Shown here: in pieces, positions 34,660 through 42,712 of the stretch
Layout: each line of letters opens with the position of its first letter
How positions within the stretch are numbered: position 1 is the first letter of the stretch
Source: Bacillota bacterium
Lineage (GTDB): Bacteria; Bacillota; Clostridia; DSM-8532
Assembly (NCBI GenBank): GCA_023415825.1
Contig: JAEZJF010000032.1
Location: 56,004 to 120,003 of the forward strand
Direction of reading: 5' to 3'
Length of the DNA: 64,000 nt
Notes under the pieces: model-generated
The model's database searches: none
The model's input: only the letters and a program-made list of their open reading frames with translations
Told to the model about the DNA's origin: nothing
Program-made: the position numbers and the translations under genes

Positions 34660-36441
34660 ATGAAGTTCGACAAGCGAAGAAAACGGCTGTCCATTCGAAA
34701 AAAATTATTTCTTGGGATGGCCCTCATCTCCATCATCCCTGTCTTTGCTGCTACGTTCTTTACCATGAATCATATTTATAGCACCATGCGCGAGCAGATT
34801 ATCCAGACCCGGCGTATGAGTATTGGCTGGCTTCAGGACAGGCTGGAGCTGATTATCAAAGGATATACCGAACAATTCTATGAATTTGAAGTTAATAAGG
34901 AATTAAAAGCAGATATCCTTTCATGGTGCAATGATGGTCAAGAGCTGGATTACGCAGCAAAGTGGAGGTTGATTTCATCCATGAACGCTGCTATCAGCAT
35001 GGATTCCACTATCAATTCCATTGAGCTGTACAATTTATCAAATAATATTGTGCTGTCGGCAAGGCGTTCCGGTGCCGTGATGGAGAAGACACAGAATAAG
35101 CTGGATTTTTGGCTGCAACGAACGGAAACGCTACAAACCAATACGGTATTTTTTTTAGAAGAAAATGAATTATTGGTTGCACATCAAATTAACCGGTTTG
35201 AGAACAAGACGCCCTTAGCCTTGATGGTGATTCGGATGCGCCCCTATGCAATAGAAGAACTTTTGGCCGATATCAAAACCAGCGATGATGAGACCATTAC
35301 GCTTCTCAATGATGACGACCAATTGCTGGTAGCCAATTACGGCAACGAAAACCGCTTACAGCTTGAAGATATTCTTACCCTGTCACATAAGCTAAGTGAA
35401 GGCCAGCTTTGGGAAAATACCGACAATGAAAATTTTTCGTTCTATCGTCCGGTTGGCGGAGGTAAGCTGCAAATAATGCAGGTCGTGCCAAACCAGGTCA
35501 TTGTTTCCGCCCTGAAGCAAACCCTTTGGATCGGTGTTGCAACCGCTGTTTTCGCTATTATGGCAGCTATTCTATGCTCAGCATTATTTAGCCGTATCAT
35601 TAGTAAGCCTATTATATCCCTTTCAAATCAAATGCGTCATGTTACCTTAAAGGACTATGATTCTCCTTCTGGTCCTAAGCGCTATGATGAGATTGGTTTT
35701 CTCAATGAGAGCTTTGATGTCATGATGACGCGAAACCAAGAGTTGATTGCGCAAGAATATCAAAGCAAGATTGAAAAGCGTAATGCACAGCTTCGAGCGT
35801 TGCAGGCGCAAATCAATCCCCACTTTATGAACAACACCCTACAGGTCATTGGCGGGATGGCGTTAAAGAAAAATGCTCCTGAGATTTATTCAGTCACTCT
35901 GGCCCTCGGCGACATCATGCGGTACTCCCTCAATTTTTCCCGCGAAATGGTGTGCTTAAGAGAAGAGATACGGTACCTTCAGAGCTATCTCACCATCCAG
36001 AATCAGCGGTTTGATAACCGTATCAAGCTGACAATGGATATTGATGAGAATGTTATGGATTGTCTAATTCCAAAATTGATCCTCCAGCCTATTTTTGAAA
36101 ACAGCTTTGAACATGGTCTTGCCGACAAAACCGGAAGCTGGCGCATATGCTTGGGTGGGCATCTGACAGATTCAGGTGACCTGCTGCTGTCGGTTGCAGA
36201 TAACGGTCTTGGAATTTCACCGGACCGCCTTGCCTATATCCAAGAGGAATTGGCAAGGGGTGCGGAAAGAGCTTTGGGATCCGGTGCCCACATTGGCCTT
36301 AATAATGTGAATTCCAGGATAAGGCTCAAATTTCCAGGGGATGAATATGGCGCCACCATATCCAGCACTCAAGGAGAAGGGGTTTTGGTTCAGGTTTTGA
36401 TGAAAGTGACAAAAGAGGAGGTCCAAAATGGAACGATATAA
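34660..36441 (+). CDS. YesM/LytS-type sensor histidine kinase
   Basis: This 593-residue kinase has a membrane helix at about residues 18-38, an extracellular sensor domain of about 240 residues, a second membrane helix (TLWIGVATAVFAIMAAIL), a HAMP domain, a His_kinase segment with His in QINPHFMNNTLQ, and an ATPase domain (ENSFEHGL, DNGLGI). The ATG at 34660 follows GGAGG by 5 nt; the GTG at 34648 precedes that site and is rejected. The 3' end overlaps the regulator gene by 14 nt. It probably senses the substrate of the importer encoded next. Confidence 0.93.
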   Translation: MKFDKRRKRLSIRKKLFLGMALISIIPVFAATFFTMNHIYSTMREQIIQTRRMSIGWLQDRLELIIKGYTEQFYEFEVNKELKADILSWCNDGQELDYAAKWRLISSMNAAISMDSTINSIELYNLSNNIVLSARRSGAVMEKTQNKLDFWLQRTETLQTNTVFFLEENELLVAHQINRFENKTPLALMVIRMRPYAIEELLADIKTSDDETITLLNDDDQLLVANYGNENRLQLEDILTLSHKLSEGQLWENTDNENFSFYRPVGGGKLQIMQVVPNQVIVSALKQTLWIGVATAVFAIMAAILCSALFSRIISKPIISLSNQMRHVTLKDYDSPSGPKRYDEIGFLNESFDVMMTRNQELIAQEYQSKIEKRNAQLRALQAQINPHFMNNTLQVIGGMALKKNAPEIYSVTLALGDIMRYSLNFSREMVCLREEIRYLQSYLTIQNQRFDNRIKLTMDIDENVMDCLIPKLILQPIFENSFEHGLADKTGSWRICLGGHLTDSGDLLLSVADNGLGISPDRLAYIQEELARGAERALGSGAHIGLNNVNSRIRLKFPGDEYGATISSTQGEGVLVQVLMKVTKEEVQNGTI

Positions 36442-37522
36442 GGTAGTCATCATTGACGACGAGCCCTGGACAAGGGATGTGATTAAAAGCCTTGTCCCGT
36501 GGGAAACACTGGCTCTTGAGGTTGCCGGAGAGGCTTCTGATGGTGAATATGGCCTGGAGCTTATCGAGCAGCTACAGCCGGATATCATTCTCACGGATGT
36601 TCATATGCCACACATTAGTGGCATTGATCTGGTAAGCCACCTGCGGAAGAAGGGGAACAATGCCAAGGTTATCATTATCAGCGGATATGATGATTTCGTT
36701 TATATTCGGAGCGCATTAAAACTGGATGTAGCGGATTATTTGCTTAAACCCATCAAGCCGGAGGAACTCAATGATCAGCTTCAACGGTGTATTACCTTAC
36801 TTAATGAAGAAAACCGGGAAAAAGCCGAAACCGGTGAGTATATAGACGGTTTCTTAAATGCACCCTGGACGGATGAATACTTTGCACTGCGAAGCAGCGC
36901 TTATGAATGTCTTTTCTCCGCTGATGCACCGATGATCCGGCAAAAATTTAAACAAATCCGACAGTTGATTGAAAATCATGAAAAAGAAAATATATCCCGA
37001 GGAGCTATTATTGGTATCTATTACGGACTGATCGGATGGTTGCAGCGTTTTATCAGCAGCAGCGGGTACTCTCCCTCAGAAGTTTTTGAAAACCAAAATA
37101 CAAGTTTTGTTTTTAGCCGGGGCTGTACGCTGGGAGATATGCTTGATTTTGCCTGTGAGCTGTATTGCCGGGCATCCCAGTCGGTGCAGGAGCTCATCAA
37201 AGCCCGAAATCGATTGGATATACATCTGGTAAAGACATTTATTCAGGAGAATTTCGCTACTGGCATCACCCTGAAGGAAACCGCAACCCGATTCTTCGTA
37301 AGCAAGGAGTATTTAAGCAAGCTTTTCAAGGAATCCACCGGTGAAGGCTTTTCCGAATATGTTACGGCTTTGCGCATGAATAAGGCGAAAAATCTAATCA
37401 CAGAGTATAAAGTGCCTCTAAAAGAGGTGGGTGCCATGGTTGGTTATTTGGATCAGGCCCATTTTTATAAAGCATTTAAAAGGTTTTTTAGGAAAACTCC
37501 GGGTGAAATGCAACGGGATTAA
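36428..37522 (+). CDS. YesN-type response regulator with AraC DNA-binding domain
   Basis: This 364-residue protein has a receiver domain (IIDDEPWTRD; phosphoacceptor Asp in ILTDVHMPHISG; YLLKPIKPEE), a middle region shorter than in the other YesN protein here, and a C-terminal AraC domain (TATRFFVSKEYLSKLFKES and VGAMVGYLDQAHFYKAFKR). AGAGGAGG precedes the ATG. It is immediately followed by the sugar importer operon it probably activates. Confidence 0.94.
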   Translation: MERYKVVIIDDEPWTRDVIKSLVPWETLALEVAGEASDGEYGLELIEQLQPDIILTDVHMPHISGIDLVSHLRKKGNNAKVIIISGYDDFVYIRSALKLDVADYLLKPIKPEELNDQLQRCITLLNEENREKAETGEYIDGFLNAPWTDEYFALRSSAYECLFSADAPMIRQKFKQIRQLIENHEKENISRGAIIGIYYGLIGWLQRFISSSGYSPSEVFENQNTSFVFSRGCTLGDMLDFACELYCRASQSVQELIKARNRLDIHLVKTFIQENFATGITLKETATRFFVSKEYLSKLFKESTGEGFSEYVTALRMNKAKNLITEYKVPLKEVGAMVGYLDQAHFYKAFKRFFRKTPGEMQRD

Positions 37523-37527
37523 TTCTT

Positions 37528-37546
37528 GACAATAAAACACATTGTC
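37528..37546. promoter_or_regulatory. inverted repeat upstream of the importer operon
   Basis: GACAAT and ATTGTC form a 6-bp inverted repeat with a 7-nt spacer just after the regulator stop; a TTGACA overlaps its left arm. A second small repeat, GTTATG-ATG-CATAAC, lies at 37592-37606. Either could serve the adjacent AraC-type regulator. Evidence is positional only. Confidence 0.35.
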
Positions 37547-37630
37547 TATAGATATAGCTTTATGCACAATGCGTAAGTATATTTGAATTATGTTATGATG
37601 CATAACTACCAAATAATAAGGAGGATGAAC

Positions 37631-38935
37631 ATGAAAAAGTTATTAGCACTTATCCTTGGCTTGTGTATGATTCTAACTATGGCTGCATGCGGCAACAAGG
37701 CTCCAAGTACCACCTCTACTCCCACCCCTACTTCTACCTCTACCGGGACTCCCACGGCTGCAGCACCTCGGGAAGCTGAAATCAATATTATGATGAGTTT
37801 CCCTCAGTATATGGAGCAATGGGAAGCCTATTGCAAGCAGTTTGAAGCAAAAGTGCTGGCAGAAGATAATATCAAGGTAAAAGTAAACCTTGAAATGCCC
37901 AGCTCCGATCAATATGAGAGCGTTCTGCAGGCTCGTCTGACCGGGGATGATGCACCGGATCTGTACACACTGCACAGCAACAATATTTCTACATACAACA
38001 AAGCAGAGAATCTAACCGACTTATCCAGCCAACCTTTAGCCGGTAAGATTTACGAAAATGTTAAAGCTACTGTTACAAAAGAGGGCAAACTTTTAGCCGT
38101 GCCCATCGAAAGTCAGGCATGGGGCTGCTTGTACAACAAGACTATTTTTGAAGAATGTAATCTAACACCTCCTAATACTTTGGATGAATTGAAAAATGTC
38201 TGTGAAGTACTGAAATCTAAAGGCTATGCACCTTTCATGCTGGCTTACCAGGAACAATGGGTTCCTCAGCTTATGACCGCTCTTACCCTTGGTGGTAAGG
38301 TTTCCGGCGAGGTTCCCGACTGGGTAGAGCGCATGTATAAGGACGAAGGTTCCTATGAAGAAGTGCGCGATATCTTCGGTGTTATTGACATAATCATGAA
38401 GAATGGTACGGACCGTGCCCTCGAGCAAGGCTCTGAGGCAGGTTCCGCTGACTTCGCCAATGGCAAGGCTGCAATGTATGTACAAGGAACATGGGCTTCC
38501 GGCACCATTATGTCCACCAATCCTGATATGAAGCTGGGCGTATTCGCTCTGCCCGTCAATAACAACAAAGCCTGTACCTTGGTTAACTTATCTACTTCTA
38601 CTACATTGGGCGTGCATCCTAGCAGCAAAGAGATGGATTTGGCCTTGAAATTTGCCAACTATGTATTGGACGACAAGGATTCCGCAAAGCTGTTCCAATC
38701 CTGCTCCTTCAATCCTCTGGTATCCGTCCACACTTATGAAGCTTCTTCCTGGGTTAACGACGCTTCCGAATATGTTGCCGCTGGCCGAGCCTATCAGGAT
38801 CTGGTTCTGCCTTCCTCCGTCACAGAAGAACAGGGCCGCCTGCTTCAAGAGTATTATGTAGGAAGTGTAACCCAAGACGAATTCATTTCCCGCATGGATA
38901 AAGCTTTTCAGAATGCCAACAAGCTGGCAAAATAG
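37631..38935 (+). CDS. sugar-binding lipoprotein of an ABC importer
   Basis: This 434-residue protein starts at ATG 37631 with AAGGAGG upstream (an earlier frame from 37583 lacks a site). It has a lipoprotein signal (LALILGLCMILTMAACGNK), a Thr/Ser/Pro-rich linker of repeated TSTPTP-like units, and the family 1 binding-protein fold (RLTGDDAPDLYTLHS, FANGKAAMYVQGTWASG). It feeds the two permeases downstream. The adjoining GH5 suggests a beta-glucan or other beta-linked oligosaccharide ligand. Confidence 0.94.
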   Translation: MKKLLALILGLCMILTMAACGNKAPSTTSTPTPTSTSTGTPTAAAPREAEINIMMSFPQYMEQWEAYCKQFEAKVLAEDNIKVKVNLEMPSSDQYESVLQARLTGDDAPDLYTLHSNNISTYNKAENLTDLSSQPLAGKIYENVKATVTKEGKLLAVPIESQAWGCLYNKTIFEECNLTPPNTLDELKNVCEVLKSKGYAPFMLAYQEQWVPQLMTALTLGGKVSGEVPDWVERMYKDEGSYEEVRDIFGVIDIIMKNGTDRALEQGSEAGSADFANGKAAMYVQGTWASGTIMSTNPDMKLGVFALPVNNNKACTLVNLSTSTTLGVHPSSKEMDLALKFANYVLDDKDSAKLFQSCSFNPLVSVHTYEASSWVNDASEYVAAGRAYQDLVLPSSVTEEQGRLLQEYYVGSVTQDEFISRMDKAFQNANKLAK

Positions 38936-38948
38936 TTCATTGACTTTG

Positions 38949-38979
38949 AAAAGGGCGGGCAAGCACCTGCCCTTTTTTC
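38949..38979 (+). terminator. attenuating terminator between binding-protein and permease genes
   Basis: AAAAGGGC and GCCCTTTT bracket a 12-nt loop, followed by TTTTTTC. It sits in the 66-nt gap after the binding-protein gene and probably stops a fraction of transcripts, leaving fewer permease messages. Confidence 0.8.
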
Positions 38980-39001
38980 TACACAAAACTGAGGTGATTA
39001 T

Positions 39002-39880
39002 TTGAAGAAGAGACATGGACAAAACCTCACCCTGCTCGTATATGTTCTTCCCGCACTATTGGTATATCTCATGTTTAAGCTGGTTCCAGCCGTCTTCGGT
39101 TTTTACTACGGCATGACCGATTGGAATGGCCTTAATAAAACCTTTAACTTTGTGGGATTGTCCAACTTTACTGAGATCATGACTGACAAATATTTTTGGC
39201 AATCCATGAAGTTTACATTCAAATATGTAATCGTCATGGTCGTGGCTGCAAATGCTGTCGCCCTCACATTGGCTGTAGCTATTGAATCCCGTAGACAAGC
39301 AAAAGGATTATTACGCACACTGTTTTATATGCCCAACATGGTAAGCATGGTTATTGGCGGTTATATGTGGATGTTTATCTTTACCAAGGTAATGTACTAC
39401 ATGGCCGATAACTGGAGTTTGAAGTTTTTGGATAAGTCCTGGATCGGTGATCCTAATTACGCTTTTATAGCCATTATCATCGTAGCATGCTGGGGTGCGG
39501 TAGGCTATCTCATGATTATTTATATGGCCGCATTGCAAGGTGTCCCCATGGAAATGAAAGAAGCCTCCCACTTAGATGGTGCCAATGCATGGCAGAGCTT
39601 CTGGCGCATCATATTTCCTATGATACAGCACGCACTCACCATCTGTATTTTTTGGACTCTCAATTCGGCATTCCAAGTGTTCGACGTGATCTATGCCCTC
39701 ACTGGAGGCGGTCCCGGTCGAGCAACACAGTCGGTGGCTATCAATATTTATGAAGAAGCCTTCAAGGGCAATATCCGTTATGGCTATGCCACCGCAAAAT
39801 CCACGGTGCTTTTTGCCATCGTATTTATCATCACAGCTATTCAGCTCTATCTGATGAAGAATAAGGAGCAAAAGTTATGA
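39002..39880 (+). CDS. carbohydrate ABC importer permease (MalF type, TTG start)
   Basis: This 292-residue protein has six membrane segments and the EAA loop MEMKEASHLDGANAWQSFWRI. The start codon is TTG at 39002, with GAGGTG about six bases upstream. It overlaps the next permease gene by 4 nt (ATGA). No ATPase gene accompanies the operon, so a shared ATPase is implied. Confidence 0.93.
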   Translation: MKKRHGQNLTLLVYVLPALLVYLMFKLVPAVFGFYYGMTDWNGLNKTFNFVGLSNFTEIMTDKYFWQSMKFTFKYVIVMVVAANAVALTLAVAIESRRQAKGLLRTLFYMPNMVSMVIGGYMWMFIFTKVMYYMADNWSLKFLDKSWIGDPNYAFIAIIIVACWGAVGYLMIIYMAALQGVPMEMKEASHLDGANAWQSFWRIIFPMIQHALTICIFWTLNSAFQVFDVIYALTGGGPGRATQSVAINIYEEAFKGNIRYGYATAKSTVLFAIVFIITAIQLYLMKNKEQKL

Positions 39881-40707
39881 ATCGAAGAAAAATAGCTTCA
39901 AGTGTTCTGATTTATACCTTATTGGCAATTGCAGCCGTGTTTTGCCTTTTTCCCATCCTGATGGCCTTGATGAATTCTTTTAAAACAAACGGTGAGCTGT
40001 TAACCAATGTAATGTCTCTGCCAAAAACCTTATCATTCAAGAATTACGCGCGGACATTTGAGAAAATGCATTACATGAGAAGCCTTGGAAACACTGCGTT
40101 TCTTTCATTTTTTAGCGTATCTTTGATGATCCTATTTTCTTCATTGGCGGGCTGGAAGCTTTGCCGTACCGATACCCGCTTTGCCAAGTTTATATATGCC
40201 CTTTTTGTTTTCTCCATGCTTATTCCCTTTAGCTCCATCATGATCCCTTTGTACAAAGTGGTGCTTGTGCTGGATATCAAAAATTCCTTATTAGGTCTTT
40301 CCTTTGTATATGCGGGCCTTGGGGTTAGCATGGCAATCTTTCTATATCATGGCTTTACCAAAAGCATCCCTCTGGAGCTGGAGGAATCGGCCCAGATCGA
40401 CGGATGCAGAGGCTTGCAATTGTTCTTCTTAGTGGTATTCCCTCTTTTGAAGCCCATAACGGCAACAATTTGCATTACCAATGTACTATGGGTATGGAAT
40501 GACTTTTTATTACCCTTGATCGTAATCTCCAACAATAAAAAATATACATTGCTGCTTTCCACCAATACGCTTTTTGGACAGTACAGCAGCGACTGGACAG
40601 CCATACTGAGTGCTCTGATTCTTGCAGCTATCCCCGTTATTGTTTTCTACGCTATTTTCCAGAAACAGATTCTGCAAGGGATTTCCGAAGGTGCAGTGAA
40701 AGGATAG
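39877..40707 (+). CDS. carbohydrate ABC importer permease (MalG type)
   Basis: This 276-residue protein has six membrane segments, the EAA loop ELEESAQIDGCRGLQLFFLV and the typical C-terminal QKQILQGISEGAVKG. It is coupled to the first permease through an ATGA overlap and ends 4 nt before the GH5 gene. Confidence 0.94.
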   Translation: MNRRKIASSVLIYTLLAIAAVFCLFPILMALMNSFKTNGELLTNVMSLPKTLSFKNYARTFEKMHYMRSLGNTAFLSFFSVSLMILFSSLAGWKLCRTDTRFAKFIYALFVFSMLIPFSSIMIPLYKVVLVLDIKNSLLGLSFVYAGLGVSMAIFLYHGFTKSIPLELEESAQIDGCRGLQLFFLVVFPLLKPITATICITNVLWVWNDFLLPLIVISNNKKYTLLLSTNTLFGQYSSDWTAILSALILAAIPVIVFYAIFQKQILQGISEGAVKG

Positions 40708-40711
40708 GATC

Positions 40712-42271
40712 ATGGATTTTGTAAGAGCAGACAACAACCAGCTTCTAGCCGGACAGACCCCTGTTCTGCTCCGTGGCTTCGGCCTTGGAGGCTGGTTTTT
40801 ACCCGAAGGGTATATGTGGAAGCTATCCACTAAATGTGACCGCCCCCGGCGTATGGAGGAAATGCTCCTTGCCCTGTGTGGGGATCAATATGCTGAAAGG
40901 TTTTGGGAGCGGTATTACGATTCTTATATTACCGAAGAAGACATAGAGCTGATTGCAAAAGAAGGGTACAACTCCGTACGCCTGCCTCTGAACGCCCGGC
41001 ATCTTTACACGATGGACAATGGTGCTGTTAAGATGGTACCTGCAATGCTCGAACGCATAGACCGGCTTATTGAATGGTGCAAGTCAAGGGATATCTATGT
41101 GATTTTAGACATGCATGGTGCACCCGGCGGTCAGACCGGCCAGAACATAGACGACAGCGAGGATGATTCCCCAAAGCTGTTTATAGAAGAGCAATATCGG
41201 TTAGAGCTCATCGAGCTTTGGCGCCAGCTCGCTCTCCGTTATGCGGAAGAGCCTGCCGTGGCCGGGTATGATCTCCTCAACGAGCCCCTGCCAAACTTTT
41301 TCAGTCAATATAATGACGGCATTCTTCCTTTGTATCGCAGGCTTATTAAGGCTATACGGGAAGTGGACAAGAATCACCTCATGATTTTGGAGGGTGCCCA
41401 CTGGGCCACCGATTTTTCAATTTTCGAGACCTTCACGCCTCAGGAAGCGGAAGATAATATCATGCTCCAGTTCCATAAGTACTGGAGCCCGCCCGAGCAG
41501 GAAAGTCTTATGGAATTCATCCGCCACGGAGAACGTTTAAAGACGCCACTTTTCATGGGTGAGGGCGGCGAAAACAACCTTGCTTGGTATACCACTATTT
41601 TTCCTCTGTATGAACGGTTGGGAATCGGTTGGTCCTTCTGGTCATACAAAAAAATGGACTCTAAAAACTCTCCCGTCACTTTCTCGGTGCCGGAGGGATG
41701 GAATAAGCTAATAGATTGGCTTGACCATAATACACCCCTTGGTCGTGAGGAGGCCATCGCCATATTCGATGCCTTTATCCAGTCCATTTCAACACCAATA
41801 CTGAATCGAGAGGTGTTCTGCGCGCTCAATCGTCAGCCGCCGGTCACCATCCCCTGCGAGGCCTTCGATACTTGCAAAATCAGCTCCATACGAAGACCTG
41901 GTGCGGATTTACGTTTATCCGAGCCCGCAACCCTGCTCTTTAAAAACGGGAAAACGGGCGTTCCTGATTACAAGCGTTATGGCGGTGAACCGGAGCCAGA
42001 GGAAGAAAACGTGATTGTCCTACTAGAGAGGGATGACACCCTTTATTATCGTTTCTCTATGAAGAATGACGGATCTCTTTTTGCGACCTTTCTGGGAGAA
42101 GGCCAAGGCACGCTCCTGGTTCGTTGCCACCAGCAGGAACATACGGCTCTTGTAGATGGGCAAGGTGAATACCAGGTGACTTTGGGGCTATTGCCAAAGG
42201 GAGAGCATATGCTGGAGCTTTACTGTCGAGACGGCAGTCTCCGGTTAGATACAATATCCCTGAGTACTTAA
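40712..42271 (+). CDS. glycoside hydrolase family 5 enzyme, cytoplasmic
   Basis: This 519-residue protein has a GH5 barrel: LLRGFGLGGWF, YNSVRLPLNARH, VILDMHGAPGG, the acid/base Glu in YDLLNEPLPN, and the nucleophile Glu in PLFMGEGGENN, followed by GWSFWSYKK. The N-terminal part resembles exo-beta-1,3-glucanase/endoglucanase-like GH5 proteins. After about residue 370 comes a beta-rich C-terminal region that may bind carbohydrate. No signal peptide is present, so it probably cleaves oligosaccharides after import by the ABC system in the same operon. The exact linkage is not determinable. Confidence 0.92.
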   Translation: MDFVRADNNQLLAGQTPVLLRGFGLGGWFLPEGYMWKLSTKCDRPRRMEEMLLALCGDQYAERFWERYYDSYITEEDIELIAKEGYNSVRLPLNARHLYTMDNGAVKMVPAMLERIDRLIEWCKSRDIYVILDMHGAPGGQTGQNIDDSEDDSPKLFIEEQYRLELIELWRQLALRYAEEPAVAGYDLLNEPLPNFFSQYNDGILPLYRRLIKAIREVDKNHLMILEGAHWATDFSIFETFTPQEAEDNIMLQFHKYWSPPEQESLMEFIRHGERLKTPLFMGEGGENNLAWYTTIFPLYERLGIGWSFWSYKKMDSKNSPVTFSVPEGWNKLIDWLDHNTPLGREEAIAIFDAFIQSISTPILNREVFCALNRQPPVTIPCEAFDTCKISSIRRPGADLRLSEPATLLFKNGKTGVPDYKRYGGEPEPEEENVIVLLERDDTLYYRFSMKNDGSLFATFLGEGQGTLLVRCHQQEHTALVDGQGEYQVTLGLLPKGEHMLELYCRDGSLRLDTISLST

Positions 42272-42288
42272 ACAATTATGTATGCATC

Positions 42289-42317
42289 TTTACTTTTTGA
42301 CACAAAATAGCTATAAT
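42289..42317 (+). promoter_or_regulatory. possible promoter of the T-box/metRS-like unit
   Basis: A consensus TATAAT (42312-42317) has TTTACT 17 nt upstream (42289-42294). Transcription would start just before the T-box stem I. The -35 box is weak. Confidence 0.5.
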
Positions 42318-42333
42318 CATTTGTAATAAATTT

Positions 42334-42640
42334 GCTGCGATGATAGAGGATAGTAGACTGGATTGTTTCTTTTACAGAGAATCCCAATAGCTGAGAAAGG
42401 ATATAGAATCTCCAGTTGAACAGGCTCTTGAGCTGTGCACCGATACTTAATTAGTTTAGGCTGCAACGGGCGCACCCGTTATCGTGCAGGGGTATTCGTA
42501 TTTTGCTGTAAACCAAGATACCGTACCTATCAAGATCAATACTGCAAGGTATTGGTGAACCGGGGTGGTACCACGAAGTATTCTAGCTTTCGTCCCCAGG
42601 ATTAATTATCCTGGAGGTGGGAGCTTTTCTTTATTTTGTA
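42334..42640 (+). ncRNA. T-box leader upstream of the MetRS-like gene
   Basis: T-box elements appear in order: GATGATAGAGGATAGTAGA at the base of stem I (with the AGTA loop-E strand), ACAGAGAATCC and GCTGAGAAAGG in distal stem I, CTCCAGTTGAA on the return strand, GGCTGCAACGGG...CCCGTTATCGTGC, the T-box GAACCGGGGTGGTACCACG (42557-42575) for the antiterminator, and a terminator built on CCAGGAT/ATCCTGG (about 42590-42630). Uncharged tRNA binding should permit read-through into the synthetase gene. The specifier side reads GAACAGGCTCTTG; the most likely triplet is CAG (or AGG), and none of the possible triplets is AUG. Confidence 0.93.
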
Positions 42641-42712
42641 ATAAAGTCGATAAGACAATTTACTCATGATACAACAACACGAATGAGCATCATATAAAAA
42701 GGAGGAGCTAAT